Below, piece by piece: positions 1 through 7,418 of a stretch of 64,000 nt of DNA. Below the pieces are notes generated by a model. That model ran no database searches, was not told where the DNA came from, and saw only the letters and a list, made by a program, of their open reading frames with translations. Every line of letters starts with the position of its first letter. The stretch's first letter is position 1. This DNA comes from an uncultured Candidatus Melainabacteria bacterium. GTDB taxonomy: Bacteria; Cyanobacteriota; Vampirovibrionia; Gastranaerophilales; Gastranaerophilaceae. The position numbers and the translations under genes are program-made. The DNA lies in the NCBI GenBank assembly GCA_949902595.1, contig CATLDC010000002.1, positions 122,899-186,898 on the forward strand. The letters are read 5' to 3'.

Positions 1-1494
1 CATATCGCCGTTAATTGTTGCATATCCCATGTAAAGCTCTGACTTGTCAGAAGTCGCAATCGGGATGCAGGACGCAAACTCGTTGCTGATTCCCCACAGG
101 AACATTGCGCGCGAGCGCGCCTGAATATTATCCGGCGTAAAAGACGTTTTGTACCGCCCGTCCCATTTGGTCTCTACTGTTTTAAACAACTTGTCGAGGC
201 ATTCGGTTGTTGTATCAATCATCGGCCGGATAGAGGCTTCCGTGAAATTTATTCCAAGGTTATGTGCAAGCTTTTCCGCGTCTGATTTGCTTTCCTTGCT
301 CGTAATATGCGAAGGCATTGAAACCCCGAACACGTTTTCTTTACCGATAGCGTCCGCAAGAAGCACCGCGCAAACAGTGGAATCCAGCCCGCCGGAGAGT
401 CCGAGCACCGCGCGTTTGAATCCGCATTTTTTGAAGTAGTCGCGAATCCCCTGAACAATTGTTTTGTAGGTACGTTCCAGGTCGGACTCGTATTCAAGTG
501 TAAACACTTTTTGTTCGTTCAGGGATTTATCCAGCCCCTTTGTAAGCGGATAAATCTTCCCGATTTTCTTTGTCGGGTTGACGATAAGGAACTGTTCTTC
601 AAACGATTTTGCACGTGCAATCAATTCACCGTCTGCGCCAAACACTCTGCTGGAGCCGTCAAAGGAGCTGTTATCAATCGCTCCCACCTGATTTACGTAA
701 ACAATCGGGGTTTTGTACTTGTGCGCAAGGAATGACAGCATATTGTGTTTGAGCTGTTCTTTTTTCGCCCGTGTTGGAGACGCCGAGCAGTTAATAAAGA
801 TTTCCGGATTCTCTGCAGCAAGTTCTTCTATCGGGTCCTTTTCGTAGAGGTGTTTGTCAAAAAATTCTTTGTTATTCCAGCAGTCTTCACAAATCGAAAT
901 CCCGTATTTTTCAAAAATCTTTAAGCAGCCGGATTCGCAGCCTCTGTCGAAGACTCCGAGTGTTTCAGCCGGCTGTACACCAACAACGGGCGAAGGTTCA
1001 ATATATCTGTAGTCATTAAATTCGGAGTAAGTCGGAAGGAGTGATTTTCTCACAATCCCCACGATTTTTCCGCCCTTAAGAATCGCAACCGAGTTAAAGT
1101 ATTTTTTGCCTTCTGCATCTTTTTTTCTCGGCTCCACAAACCCGACAAGCGCGGTTGTTCCAGCCGTAATCTTTGCAAGCCCCTTTAGCCACTTAATGTT
1201 TTCTTCCACTATAATCGGGTGTCTGTCAATCGTATCTTCAATCGGATAGCCCATAAGCGCGAGTTCCGGAAACACGACCATGTCGAGTCCGATTTTGCAG
1301 GCGTATTTTATGTATTTTGCAATCTTTTTTGCGTTGTATTCAACATTCCCTGCAATCGGGTTAATTTGTGCCATACCGATAAATCCGCCGGATGAAGTTA
1401 TTTTCTTCACTCCGTCTATAATATTTTGCGGGATTTCTTCCCCGTTAGAAAACCTTTTGTCTGCTATTTCAGATAGTGTGTATAAATTATCCAT
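1..1494 (-). CDS. nadE: Glutamine-dependent NAD+ synthetase, 3' end outside the window
   Basis: The frame stays open for 498 codons from the ATG at 1494 to the window edge, so the C-terminus is missing. An N-terminal nitrilase-type glutaminase domain begins about 38 residues in (GFIGMAQINPIAGN). The synthetase domain carries the PP-loop SGGLDST near 365-400, and the visible end reads like NadE (LWGISNEF, SELYMGYATINGDM). The enzyme amidates deamido-NAD+ using ammonia from glutamine, the last step of NAD+ synthesis, in the cytosol. It is the last visible gene of the fliO-neuB-phosphatase operon, 3 nt after the phosphatase stop. The roughly 35-residue N-terminal extension is longer than usual. 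The function call is firm. Confidence 0.93.
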   Translation of the reverse strand, partial: MDNLYTLSEIADKRFSNGEEIPQNIIDGVKKITSSGGFIGMAQINPIAGNVEYNAKKIAKYIKYACKIGLDMVVFPELALMGYPIEDTIDRHPIIVEENIKWLKGLAKITAGTTALVGFVEPRKKDAEGKKYFNSVAILKGGKIVGIVRKSLLPTYSEFNDYRYIEPSPVVGVQPAETLGVFDRGCESGCLKIFEKYGISICEDCWNNKEFFDKHLYEKDPIEELAAENPEIFINCSASPTRAKKEQLKHNMLSFLAHKYKTPIVYVNQVGAIDNSSFDGSSRVFGADGELIARAKSFEEQFLIVNPTKKIGKIYPLTKGLDKSLNEQKVFTLEYESDLERTYKTIVQGIRDYFKKCGFKRAVLGLSGGLDSTVCAVLLADAIGKENVFGVSMPSHITSKESKSDAEKLAHNLGINFTEASIRPMIDTTTECLDKLFKTVETKWDGRYKTSFTPDNIQARSRAMFLWGISNEFASCIPIATSDKSELYMGYATINGDM

Positions 1495-1497
1495 TTT

Positions 1498-1977
1498 TTA
1501 CCTTACAAGCGCATCCACAACTTCTCTAAACGCGCCCTCTCCGCTTTTTGTCTCTGTAATCTGTATTCCATCAAGCTGTTTGACCTTCTCTACCGCGCCC
1601 GGCACAGTAACAGCGTATTTTGCAAATTTGAGTGACTCCAAATCGTTTATGTCATCGCCGATGTAGACAAATTCATCTTCCGTCAAATTGTATCTTTCAA
1701 CAATTGATTTCAGAACATCAATCTTTACTCTAATCCCCTGATGAACCTCTTCGACGCTGAATTTCTTTGCAAGAATATCAATTGCCGAGTTTTTCTCGCC
1801 CGATATTATCCCGATTCTGTACCCGTTTTTTCTAAGAATAGAAAATCCCATTACGTCTTTGAAATTAACCCGGCGTGTCATATCACCGTCAGCGCCGATA
1901 TAAACACAATTGTCTGTCACGATTCCATCAAAATCTGTTATAACGAATTTTATTGTTTCGGGTAAATTCAATGTCAT
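1498..1977 (-). CDS. KdsC-like HAD phosphatase
   Basis: A 159-residue HAD-superfamily C0-type phosphatase. Motif I is DFDGIVTDN, motif II ISGEKNSA, and the acidic motif is GDDINDLES. This size and pattern match 3-deoxy-octulosonate-8-phosphate phosphatase (KdsC) and the phosphatases paired with sialic or pseudaminic acid synthases. It starts 1 nt after the stop of the NeuB-like gene. I infer that it removes the phosphate from the nonulosonate-phosphate product of that enzyme. KdsC itself, for lipid A-Kdo, cannot be excluded. No CMP-sugar synthetase is visible nearby. Confidence 0.8.
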   Translation of the reverse strand: MTLNLPETIKFVITDFDGIVTDNCVYIGADGDMTRRVNFKDVMGFSILRKNGYRIGIISGEKNSAIDILAKKFSVEEVHQGIRVKIDVLKSIVERYNLTEDEFVYIGDDINDLESLKFAKYAVTVPGAVEKVKQLDGIQITETKSGEGAFREVVDALVR

Positions 1978-1978
1978 A

Positions 1979-2848
1979 CTATTTCACTCTTCTCAATTTC
2001 TCAATTATTGGTAGCTCTCTTGAATAAACGACCTTAATCCCGTCACCGAGAAGGTCAGGCACCTGTCTTATGTCTCTTACCATGTGATAAAGCCCTGCCA
2101 TTTCAAGGCTTGCAGCCTGATCAGAGCCCCAGTTTGTTCTGTCAGTCGTAATATGCCGCTCAACAGAGTTTGCACCCAGAGCAACCGCAAGAATAGATGG
2201 AGTTACCCCTCTTTCATGTCCGGAGTAGCCTATCGGGCATGAAAACTCTTTTTTGAATGACTCTATTGCACGGAGGTTTGTCTCTTCTGCGTTTGAAGGA
2301 TAAGTCGATGTGCAGTGATAGATGATAAGGTTATCTTCACCTAAAATTGAGACTGCATGTCTGATTTCTTCCATTGTACTCATGCCGGTTGAAAGCAAAA
2401 TCGGTTTACCTTTTGAGCGTGTGTGTTTTAAAAGGTTATCGTCAGTAAGTGATGCAGAGGCTATCTTGTAGCAAGGCGGGTCAAACTGGTCAATAAAGTC
2501 CACCGCGCCTTCATCCCAGCAGGATGCAAACCAGAGGATTCCTTTTTCTTTACAGTAGCTGTCAATTTCTTTGTACTCTTCTTTTCCAAACTCCAGACCG
2601 CGTTTCAAGTCTCCGTTAGTGGTTCCGAAAACACTTTTTCTTTCTTTTGCAAGTTCTTCTTTTGTATACACAACATCAACTGTGCGTTTCTGGAATTTCA
2701 CCGCATCACAGCCTGTTGTTACTGCAATATCAATCATTTTTTTTGCAAGGCTGACAGAGCCGTTATGATTGATTCCGATTTCTGCAATAATAAAACACGG
2801 AAATCCGTCTCCGACTGTTTTATTCGCAATTTTTACACACTTAGCCAT
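1979..2848 (-). CDS. NeuB-family N-acylneuraminate/legionaminate-type synthase, no SAF domain
   Basis: A 289-residue TIM-barrel protein with NeuB-family signatures: IAEIGINHNG at the N-terminus, AVKFQKRT, KIASASLTDD, ILLSTGMSTMEEI, HCTSTYPS and GYSGHERG. The family condenses phosphoenolpyruvate with an N-acyl-hexosamine to make nine-carbon sialic-type acids. Standard members run to about 340-350 residues with a C-terminal SAF (antifreeze-like) domain; here the chain stops right after the barrel (ELPIIEKLRRVK). The gene lies 14 nt downstream of fliO and directly before a KdsC-like phosphatase. This suggests, without proving, a surface or flagellin glycan precursor. Exact substrate unknown. Confidence 0.82.
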   Translation of the reverse strand: MAKCVKIANKTVGDGFPCFIIAEIGINHNGSVSLAKKMIDIAVTTGCDAVKFQKRTVDVVYTKEELAKERKSVFGTTNGDLKRGLEFGKEEYKEIDSYCKEKGILWFASCWDEGAVDFIDQFDPPCYKIASASLTDDNLLKHTRSKGKPILLSTGMSTMEEIRHAVSILGEDNLIIYHCTSTYPSNAEETNLRAIESFKKEFSCPIGYSGHERGVTPSILAVALGANSVERHITTDRTNWGSDQAASLEMAGLYHMVRDIRQVPDLLGDGIKVVYSRELPIIEKLRRVK

Positions 2849-2862
2849 TAGAACTCCTTTTC

Positions 2863-3678
2863 TTAGCTTAAATATTTTTTATAAAGCGCAAATTCATCCG
2901 GATCCACGCTGTGCAGGTTTTCTTCTTTTGCAGGCTCCTCCTGCTGCGGAAGAGTTTCTTCACATGCTGTTTGGAATAACTTATCAATAATCCCGTCCGG
3001 ATTCTCTTCTTCGTATATATCAGAAATCTCAAACTTGTCGTCATCAGCTTCTTCCGGCTGTTCCTGAGACTCCTCAAACTTTTTGTGGGCTTTTGTCACA
3101 ATCTTTGAAAACCCGATGTTCGGAATCTCAATCTTTGGAATTTCGATTTTAGGGATTCTAATATTAGGAATCTCTATTTTTGAATATTCGCCCTCTTCAA
3201 TCTCCTCCGGAGGATAAGAGCCTAGGTCTTTAATCAGATGGATAGAGCTTGAAGACGCACCTATAAGCATTCTTTTTCCGTCAAGCTCAACAACATGAAG
3301 GGTTTTGTTGTTGCCAAGGGCTGTAGTTGAAACAACAGAAACATGCGCATGGTTGTTTTCGCCTATCTGTTTTTTCAGGGTATTAAGTCCGAGTTTATTA
3401 AGTTTTGCATAGATTATACCTGTTGCATAAATAAGCAGGATAACAAAAAGCAGCGAGAAAACAAGTGAAACAAGGTTTGGCTCATGCCCAATAGCCTGCT
3501 GGGTAGCATTGACGGCAGTGTCTGTAGTTGAGACAGAAGAAGCCTGTGCTGCAGCGCCTGCAAGAGGGTCTGGGAGGTCTGGCAAAACATCAAATTTTTC
3601 GTTAGCATAAGCACCCATTGTTGATAACCAACAAAAAGCTCCCAAATATAATCCTGTAATCTTTTTCATAAAAGCCAA
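2863..3678 (-). CDS. fliO: Flagellar biosynthesis protein FliO-like
   Basis: 271 residues: a signal-like N-terminus (1-25), a low-complexity Ala/Ser/Thr stretch, one membrane segment (about 68-91, LVSLVFSLLFVILLIYATG), then the FliO cytoplasmic domain (VSVVSTTALGNNKTLHVVELDG, KRMLIG). FliO helps assemble the FliP/FliQ/FliR export gate of the flagellar type III system. A run of five-residue repeats (IEIPN/IRIPK type) covers about 167-192, followed by an acidic tail, unusual for FliO. I chose the TTG at 3678 because GAGGGG lies 7-8 nt upstream; an ATG three codons later is the alternative. It is the first gene of the fliO-neuB-phosphatase-nadE operon. Confidence 0.8.
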   Translation of the reverse strand: MAFMKKITGLYLGAFCWLSTMGAYANEKFDVLPDLPDPLAGAAAQASSVSTTDTAVNATQQAIGHEPNLVSLVFSLLFVILLIYATGIIYAKLNKLGLNTLKKQIGENNHAHVSVVSTTALGNNKTLHVVELDGKRMLIGASSSSIHLIKDLGSYPPEEIEEGEYSKIEIPNIRIPKIEIPKIEIPNIGFSKIVTKAHKKFEESQEQPEEADDDKFEISDIYEEENPDGIIDKLFQTACEETLPQQEEPAKEENLHSVDPDEFALYKKYLS

Positions 3679-3736
3679 CTATTAACCCCTCGTTACTCTT
3701 AATTTACCCCTTAGTTTACCCCTTAATTTGCCCTGC

Positions 3737-3766
3737 TTTACCCGAGACCTGATTTTCTGATATAAT
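3737..3766 (+). promoter_or_regulatory. Candidate sigma70-type promoter for the kinase operon
   Basis: TTTACC and TATAAT are separated by 18 nt. The TATAAT is 35 nt before the histidine kinase ATG. The upstream stretch repeats the short unit TTACCCCTTA, meaning unknown. Confidence 0.4.
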
Positions 3767-3801
3767 TGTACCATAAAAAATAAAAAAAGGACCACCTGAC
3801 C

Positions 3802-5151
3802 ATGCTTTTGGAAGTACTTAGTTATATTTTTGATGAAAACGCGGTTTTCTTTATCCATGTTCTTAACCTGTTCGTCCTTGTAACACTAATCATTCTCTTT
3901 GTCTTTGCAAGGCGCACAGGCAGAAATTGGACAAAAGTTAACGATTACCTGGGCGTGATTACAAATACGGTCAACTCTATCAGATACGGCGACTTAACAA
4001 AAAAAATCGAAAAAATGGATTTGCCAAACTCCGAACAGCTTGCAGAGAGCCTTAACAGAATGATAGAAACCCTCAACGACAGAGAAACAATGATTGTTGA
4101 GTACCAAAACGAACTCCACAGACAGAACAAATTTCTGGAAGCTGTGATTAATTCACTCTCTGACGGGCTTGTAATCATTGACGATAACTACAAAATACTT
4201 AGAGCAACCCCCAAAATCAGCGAGTGGTTCAATATTGACGGCAAAAAACTAATGGGCGCAAGCATGGAGGATTACGTTCAGCTTCCCCCGCACAAAAAAC
4301 TTGAAACTCTGCTTGAAGACGAAATTTTTATCAACGCTGACCGCGCTTCAAACTTCACGGCAAGCACAATGGAGCTCAAGCTTGAGGACAAGAAAAAGCG
4401 GTTTGTTATTATCATTAAGAATGTCACTGACCAGAAAGAGCTTGAGAGCCTCAAAGAAGACTTTGTTGCAACGCTTACACATGATTTGAAAGTGCCGATT
4501 ATTGCAGAGACCAATATGCTTGAGCTCTTCCTCAACGAGAGTTTTGGTCCAATTTCAGAGAAACAGGAGCTTGCTTTAAAAAACATGCAGGTTTCAAACA
4601 AGGAGCTTCTGGATTTGGTTCAGATTGTACTTGAAACGTACAAGGTGAGAGACGGGAAAATCAAGCTTTACAAAGAAAACATAATGCTCAAGAGCTTTAT
4701 TGAAGAAATCATTGAGGAAATGCGTCCGATTGCTTCCAAGACAAAGAACAATCTTGAGTTTATTCTCACCCGCGATATCAGGGTTGTTGCAGACAGAATC
4801 CAACTTAAGCGCGTTATTAAGAATCTAATCCAGAACGCGATTTCTTACGGCGAGCCTAATTCCCCCATTGAAATAAAAATCGGCGAGATACCAAAGTACA
4901 TTGTTATCCACGTCAAGGACTACGGCAAAGGGATTTCCGAAACAGACATCAACAAGATTTTTAACAAGTATTATTCTGCAGCAAAAAAATTCCGCAAAAT
5001 CGGAACTGGTTTAGGGCTCTACCTGGCACTCCAAATTGTAAAATCCCACGGAGGTGAGCTCTCTGTTGAAAGCGAGGAAGGGAATTACACGGAATTTTGT
5101 ATTAAGCTTCCGGCAAGCACAGTCAACATCAACATGTTTCTTGGAGAATAA
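3802..5151 (+). CDS. Membrane sensor histidine kinase (HAMP-PAS-HisKA-HATPase)
   Basis: 449 residues. One or two hydrophobic segments occupy about 12-36, followed by a HAMP-like linker (45-95) and a PAS domain (about 108-165, VINSLSDGLVIIDDNYKIL). The dimerisation domain has the phospho-acceptor H227 in THDLKVP, and the ATPase domain shows an N box (NLIQNAISYG), G1 (DYGKGISE), F box and G2 (GTGLGLYLALQIV). The periplasmic part is very small, so sensing is probably membrane or cytoplasmic through PAS. It is followed after 2 nt by a Nudix gene, aroH and a receiver-only regulator, the likely partner. Signal unknown. Confidence 0.92.
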   Translation: MLLEVLSYIFDENAVFFIHVLNLFVLVTLIILFVFARRTGRNWTKVNDYLGVITNTVNSIRYGDLTKKIEKMDLPNSEQLAESLNRMIETLNDRETMIVEYQNELHRQNKFLEAVINSLSDGLVIIDDNYKILRATPKISEWFNIDGKKLMGASMEDYVQLPPHKKLETLLEDEIFINADRASNFTASTMELKLEDKKKRFVIIIKNVTDQKELESLKEDFVATLTHDLKVPIIAETNMLELFLNESFGPISEKQELALKNMQVSNKELLDLVQIVLETYKVRDGKIKLYKENIMLKSFIEEIIEEMRPIASKTKNNLEFILTRDIRVVADRIQLKRVIKNLIQNAISYGEPNSPIEIKIGEIPKYIVIHVKDYGKGISETDINKIFNKYYSAAKKFRKIGTGLGLYLALQIVKSHGGELSVESEEGNYTEFCIKLPASTVNINMFLGE

Positions 5152-5153
5152 GA

Positions 5154-5711
5154 ATGAGTGAAATTCTATACGATACAAAGTTCTTACAGCTAAAAAGCAC
5201 GCCCTCAAAAAACGGAAAGCCCTGGGTTTACGCTCACAGACCAAACGCAAAAGATGTGGTTGTAATACTTCCTGTAATCGAAGGTGATAAAATCCTGTTT
5301 CTAAAAGAGGAGCGTCCGCCTTTGCAGGCAGAAGGATTTGCACAATACTCAATTGCGCTTCCGGCAGGGCTTGTAGGCGACGAGCGCGAAGGAGAAAGCG
5401 TTGAGGATGCAATACGTGCAGAGCTTCTTGAAGAAGCAGGGCTTGTTGCAGACAGGATTGAGATAAAGAGCAGGAAGATTGCAAGCTCGCCGGGGTGTGT
5501 TTCTGAGACAATAACAATCGCGATTGCTTACATTAACAAATACGAAATCGTTAAAACACCTGTAAATGACGGAGGTGTAATTGCGGATAGAATTTTGGTC
5601 AACAGAAAAGATGTTTACAGTTGGCTTTCAGAACAGGAAGCGTCCGGCATGGCGCTCACCGGTCAGACTTTAGCAGCTTTATTTTATTTAAACGAAAAGG
5701 AGAATATATGA
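5154..5711 (+). CDS. Nudix hydrolase, ADP-ribose pyrophosphatase-like
   Basis: 185 residues. The Nudix box runs G-D-E-R-E-G-E, seven residues, A-E-L-L-E-E-A-G-L; the usual Arg of the R-E pair is Ala here while all the Glu ligands remain. The preceding LPAGLVG and the overall length resemble ADP-ribose pyrophosphatases, which split ADP-ribose to AMP and ribose-5-phosphate; other nucleotide-sugar substrates are possible. The stop overlaps the aroH start as ATGA, so translation is coupled. Its role inside a two-component operon is not obvious. Confidence 0.85.
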   Translation: MSEILYDTKFLQLKSTPSKNGKPWVYAHRPNAKDVVVILPVIEGDKILFLKEERPPLQAEGFAQYSIALPAGLVGDEREGESVEDAIRAELLEEAGLVADRIEIKSRKIASSPGCVSETITIAIAYINKYEIVKTPVNDGGVIADRILVNRKDVYSWLSEQEASGMALTGQTLAALFYLNEKENI

Positions 5712-6058
5712 TATCAAAAGGAATAAGAGGTGCAATCACGGTCGAAGAAAACACTCCGGAGGCAATAGGTTCGGCGACTTTGAGGCTGCTTAACGAGATG
5801 GTGAGCAAAAACAAAATTGAAGTTGACATGATTTCTCATGTGATTTTCACCCTCACAAACGATTTGAACGCTGAATTTCCGGCAAAATTTGCACGAATTA
5901 ACCTCAAGTGGAAAGAAGTTCCGATGATGTGTTTTCATGAGCTTGATGTTCCAAACAGTCTTGAAAAGTGTTTGAGAGTGCTTATTGTAATCAACTGCGG
6001 TGAAACATTCGCGCCGGAGTTTGTCTACCTAGAAGGAGCAGAGGCGCTCAGGAAATGA
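5708..6058 (+). CDS. aroH: Chorismate mutase, AroH type
   Basis: 116 residues, the size of the Bacillus-type trimeric chorismate mutase. Family motifs: RGAITVEENT at the N-terminus, FTLTNDLNAEFPAKFAR, VPMMCFHELDVPNSL and LRVLIVINC. It rearranges chorismate to prephenate for phenylalanine and tyrosine synthesis. I start it at the ATG at 5708, which overlaps the Nudix stop (ATGA) and gives the family N-terminus MISKGIRGAITV; an upstream in-frame ATG lies inside the Nudix gene. Its stop overlaps the response regulator start, again as ATGA. Confidence 0.93.
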   Translation: MISKGIRGAITVEENTPEAIGSATLRLLNEMVSKNKIEVDMISHVIFTLTNDLNAEFPAKFARINLKWKEVPMMCFHELDVPNSLEKCLRVLIVINCGETFAPEFVYLEGAEALRK

Positions 6059-6441
6059 AAAAGATTTTGATTGTTGATGACATAAAAGGTTGGCGCGATT
6101 TCAACTCCAACGTAGCAAGCGAGCTTCTGGGCGGGTATATTGAAATCCAGACAGCCGAAAGTGCCTCAAGGGCTTACGATTTGGTATTAGAGAATAATGA
6201 TTCTCCGTTTGACATTGTTTTAACTGACCTGCAGATGGAGGATGATTACGCGCCAAAATACGCAGGAGAGTGGCTGGTTGAACAAATTAAGACGCTCAAA
6301 TCGTATTCAAAAACCAAAATAATTATGATTTCAGCCTCCTACAACATAAGGCACATTGCAGAGGCATTGGGCGTAGAGTGTATTCCGAAGTCGACTGCAA
6401 TGAAGTGTTTGTCTGCGTATGAGGAATTGTTACTTAAATAA
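6055..6441 (+). CDS. Single-domain response regulator (receiver only)
   Basis: 128 residues forming one CheY-like receiver: acidic pocket D8/D9 (ILIVDD), phospho-acceptor D58 (IVLTDLQM), S93 (MISAS) and K112 (IPKST). No output domain follows, so it acts by protein contact or as a phosphorelay intermediate. It is translationally coupled to aroH and shares an operon with the membrane histidine kinase at 3802, its likely donor. Its 3' end overlaps the convergent YafQ-like toxin gene by 12 bp. Confidence 0.9.
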   Translation: MKKILIVDDIKGWRDFNSNVASELLGGYIEIQTAESASRAYDLVLENNDSPFDIVLTDLQMEDDYAPKYAGEWLVEQIKTLKSYSKTKIIMISASYNIRHIAEALGVECIPKSTAMKCLSAYEELLLK

Positions 6442-6714
6442 ATCACTATGCGTTCCGGTGCGGAGCAAAACAAGCGTTAAGGTGTCATTTTCTATTTTAT
6501 ACACAAGCAACCAATCCGGTTCAATATGGCATTCACGATAACCAACATAATTCCCCACAAGGGCATGATCTTGATATTGTTGTGGAAGAGGCTCCCCGCG
6601 TTGCAACATTAAGATAACATTTTTAAGTTTTTGTATATTGTAACCGCGTTTTACAATAAGTTTACTGTCTTTATTAAACTTTTTAGTATATCTGACTTCA
6701 AGCAACATCTTCAT
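6430..6714 (-). CDS. YafQ-family mRNA interferase toxin
   Basis: 94 residues of the RelE/YafQ fold. YafQ-type features: CHIEPDWLLVYKIEN (H-x-x-x-D-W) and a C-terminal TGTHSDLF with the catalytic-type His. These toxins cut mRNA on the ribosome when the antitoxin is degraded. The start overlaps the antitoxin 3' end by 17 bp, the normal antitoxin-first order; the in-frame Met at codon 3 is an alternative start. The tail overlaps the convergent response regulator gene. Confidence 0.9.
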   Translation of the reverse strand: MKMLLEVRYTKKFNKDSKLIVKRGYNIQKLKNVILMLQRGEPLPQQYQDHALVGNYVGYRECHIEPDWLLVYKIENDTLTLVLLRTGTHSDLFK

Positions 6715-6988
6715 CGTCTTCTTCTAATTCCATATCTTGAAACATTTCATCGATATCGGTATAGGGCTTAGAAAGTCCGATACCATTTTCAACATCTTCT
6801 ATAGCTTTTTGTGTTACAGCATTTGGAATATTAAGTGACAATTCAAAAGGAATTCGTTTTTCTCTTACTACGGTTTTAGCAAACATATTTATTGCAGCAG
6901 ACATTGTTAGTCCAAATTCATTACACAAAAAATCAAACTGCTTTTTTAAATTTTCGTCCATTCTGATACAAATATTTGATTGTGCCAT
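6698..6988 (-). CDS. RelB/DinJ-family antitoxin
   Basis: 96 residues with the DinJ/RelB ribbon-helix-helix N-terminus (NICIRMDENLKKQFDFLCNE, then GLTMSAAINMFAKTVV, then KRIPFELSL). The acidic C-terminus would wrap the YafQ-like toxin encoded just downstream with a 17-bp overlap. The family represses its own promoter. A promoter and an ATTGTATATACAT-type symmetric sequence lie just upstream. Confidence 0.9.
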   Translation of the reverse strand: MAQSNICIRMDENLKKQFDFLCNEFGLTMSAAINMFAKTVVREKRIPFELSLNIPNAVTQKAIEDVENGIGLSKPYTDIDEMFQDMELEEDDEDVA

Positions 6989-7025
6989 TTGTCACCTCTA
7001 TGCATTTTTATTACATTGTATATAC

Positions 7026-7053
7026 ATTATAACATGTTTTCCCAAAATAGCAA
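7026..7053 (-). promoter_or_regulatory. Candidate promoter of the DinJ/YafQ pair
   Basis: Read on the minus strand, TTGCTA and TATAAT are 16 nt apart, with the TATAAT about 37 nt before the antitoxin start. The AT-rich symmetric sequence between it and the gene (7010-7035) is a reasonable antitoxin operator. Confidence 0.5.
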
Positions 7054-7076
7054 CGAAATGTGCCTATAAAAGAAAA

Positions 7077-7101
7077 GTTTGCCGTTGAAACAATGGCAAA
7101 C
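7077..7101 (-). terminator. Rho-independent terminator of the tiny peptide gene
   Basis: On the minus strand GTTTGCC, an 11-nt loop and GGCAAAC form a perfect 7-bp stem followed by TTTTCTTTT. It begins 1 nt after the stop codon at 7103. Confidence 0.75.
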
Positions 7102-7102
7102 A

Positions 7103-7174
7103 TTAAATAAACACGAGGATATTAAGAGAGAGTATAAAAAGAATCTTGGTTTTTGACTTCTTGATTATTTTCAA
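7103..7174 (-). CDS. Tiny membrane-type peptide, 23 residues
   Basis: A 24-codon frame starting at TTG with a basic N-terminus (MKIIKKSKTK) and a hydrophobic rest (ILFILSLNILVFI), the shape of a small membrane peptide or type I toxin. Evidence that it is a real gene is context: a copy of the GGCAATTTT-N13-ACTTTATATA motif ends 31 nt before the start, like the four other copies in the window, and a strong terminator follows the stop directly. There is no ATG and the ribosome site is weak, so the transcript could instead be a small RNA of about 120 nt. Confidence 0.45.
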   Translation of the reverse strand: MKIIKKSKTKILFILSLNILVFI

Positions 7175-7205
7175 TCTGTCTTTTTTCTTACCTGAGTCTT
7201 ACATA

Positions 7206-7237
7206 TATATAAAGTCTTTTAGTTTTTCAAAATTGCC
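7206..7237 (-). promoter_or_regulatory. GGCAATTTT-N13-ACTTTATATA promoter-like motif, copy 1
   Basis: Read on the minus strand, GGCAATTTT (7229-7237) and ACTTTATATA (7206-7215) are 13 nt apart. Four other copies in the window have the same spacing and also sit 29-48 nt before a start codon. Confidence 0.65.
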
Positions 7238-7418
7238 TTTTTTGAACCATAATTTTTAAATTTGTTACATAGCTTAAAACTGTATAAATAGCGGATTTAA
7301 GGCGTATATACTTAGTAAATACAAGCAATATCATGAACATCTTTATGAATGTTAGATTACTTTACACAAACCTTTTTTGTGTTACTATATTAAATATAAG
7401 GGATTGAGGAGAAGGATT

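Noticed and set aside
7377..7418. N-terminal extension of gyrA
   Set aside because: The extension is basic and low-complexity, overlaps the likely promoter, and the ribosome site favours TTG 7419.
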